Assembly: GCA_905235155.1 (NCBI GenBank)
Contig: CAJOKJ010000003.1
Coordinates: 35,142-99,141 of the forward strand
Length of the DNA: 64,000 nt
DNA from: Candidatus Gastranaerophilales bacterium
GTDB lineage: Bacteria; Cyanobacteriota; Vampirovibrionia; Gastranaerophilales; Gastranaerophilaceae
Direction of reading: 5' to 3'
The notes below the pieces were generated by a model, which ran no database searches, was not told where the DNA came from, and worked only from the letters and a program-made list of their open reading frames with translations. The position numbers and the translations under genes were made by a program. Positions 63,999 through 64,000 of the stretch are shown one piece after another; position 1 is the first letter of the stretch, and each line of letters starts with the position of its first letter.

Positions 63999-64000
63999 TA

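Overview
The window is an AT-rich (roughly 30% G+C by eye) stretch of bacterial chromosome. Gene content points to a fermentative, diderm, host-associated bacterium of the Gastranaerophilales (Vampirovibrionia, formerly Melainabacteria). The reasons are: a prepilin with the KTLAFTLAET...GVIGVVAALTLPNL leader that abounds in that group; lineage-type proteins carrying short N-terminal FTGK or PSFKG motifs; a bifunctional AdhE next to the redox repressor Rex; and outer-membrane systems (Skp, RND/TolC, AsmA-like proteins). The taxonomic call is inference. I saw no tRNA, rRNA, CRISPR array or intact insertion sequence, and no gene-free stretch longer than 300 bases.

Layout. (1) 1-12083: one giant repetitive filamentous-adhesin gene, open at the left edge and cut into two reading frames by a single in-frame TAA at 7950, ending in a PilZ-like domain; an Skp/OmpH chaperone gene follows 22 bases later. 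(2) 12600-18000: an accessory island with short hypotheticals, a HEPN-domain protein, a seven-repeat zinc-ribbon protein with an embedded nuclease-like domain, and a YhcG-type (DUF1016) nuclease gene broken by a 117-bp GC-rich palindromic insertion. (3) 18100-22800: flavodoxin, adhE with a Rex-like operator, rex, a small frameshifted frame and a thioredoxin-like [2Fe-2S] ferredoxin, forming a redox/fermentation cluster. (4) 22800-33450: a secreted protein and an AI-2E-type permease on the minus strand, then an RND efflux operon (membrane fusion protein, pump, TolC, AsmA-like). (5) 33465-38400: two SDR enzymes, a DUF2130 protein, and the L10 leader with rplJ-rplL. (6) 38500-43900: two lineage-specific proteins and a GH13 enzyme. 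(7) 43920-50550: two tandem GT-C membrane glycosyltransferases, gatB, a GlmS-like sugar isomerase without glutaminase, and a hypothetical. (8) 50596-56627: a large AsmA-like protein and tsaD, diverging from obg across a perfect 26-bp palindrome. (9) 56584-60901: GH105, GT8, an MFS transporter and a nucleotide-sugar epimerase, with two convergent 3' overlaps. (10) 60900-64000: a cluster of palindromes in front of a prepilin gene, a zinc metallopeptidase gene broken by a stop and a frameshift, and the terminator and tail of a minus-strand gene running off the edge.

The strongest leads for follow-up are the palindromic element inside the YhcG gene, the PilZ-like tail on an exported giant adhesin, the apparently leaderless divergent tsaD/obg promoter, the inverted palindrome pair before the prepilin gene, and the zinc-ribbon/nuclease repeat protein in the island. 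Four loci carry in-frame stops or frameshifts (adhesin, YhcG, post-rex small frame, metallopeptidase). Either the strain has several decaying genes or the assembly has errors; raw reads would decide. Because TAA, TAG and TGA all end other intact genes here, an altered genetic code is not needed.
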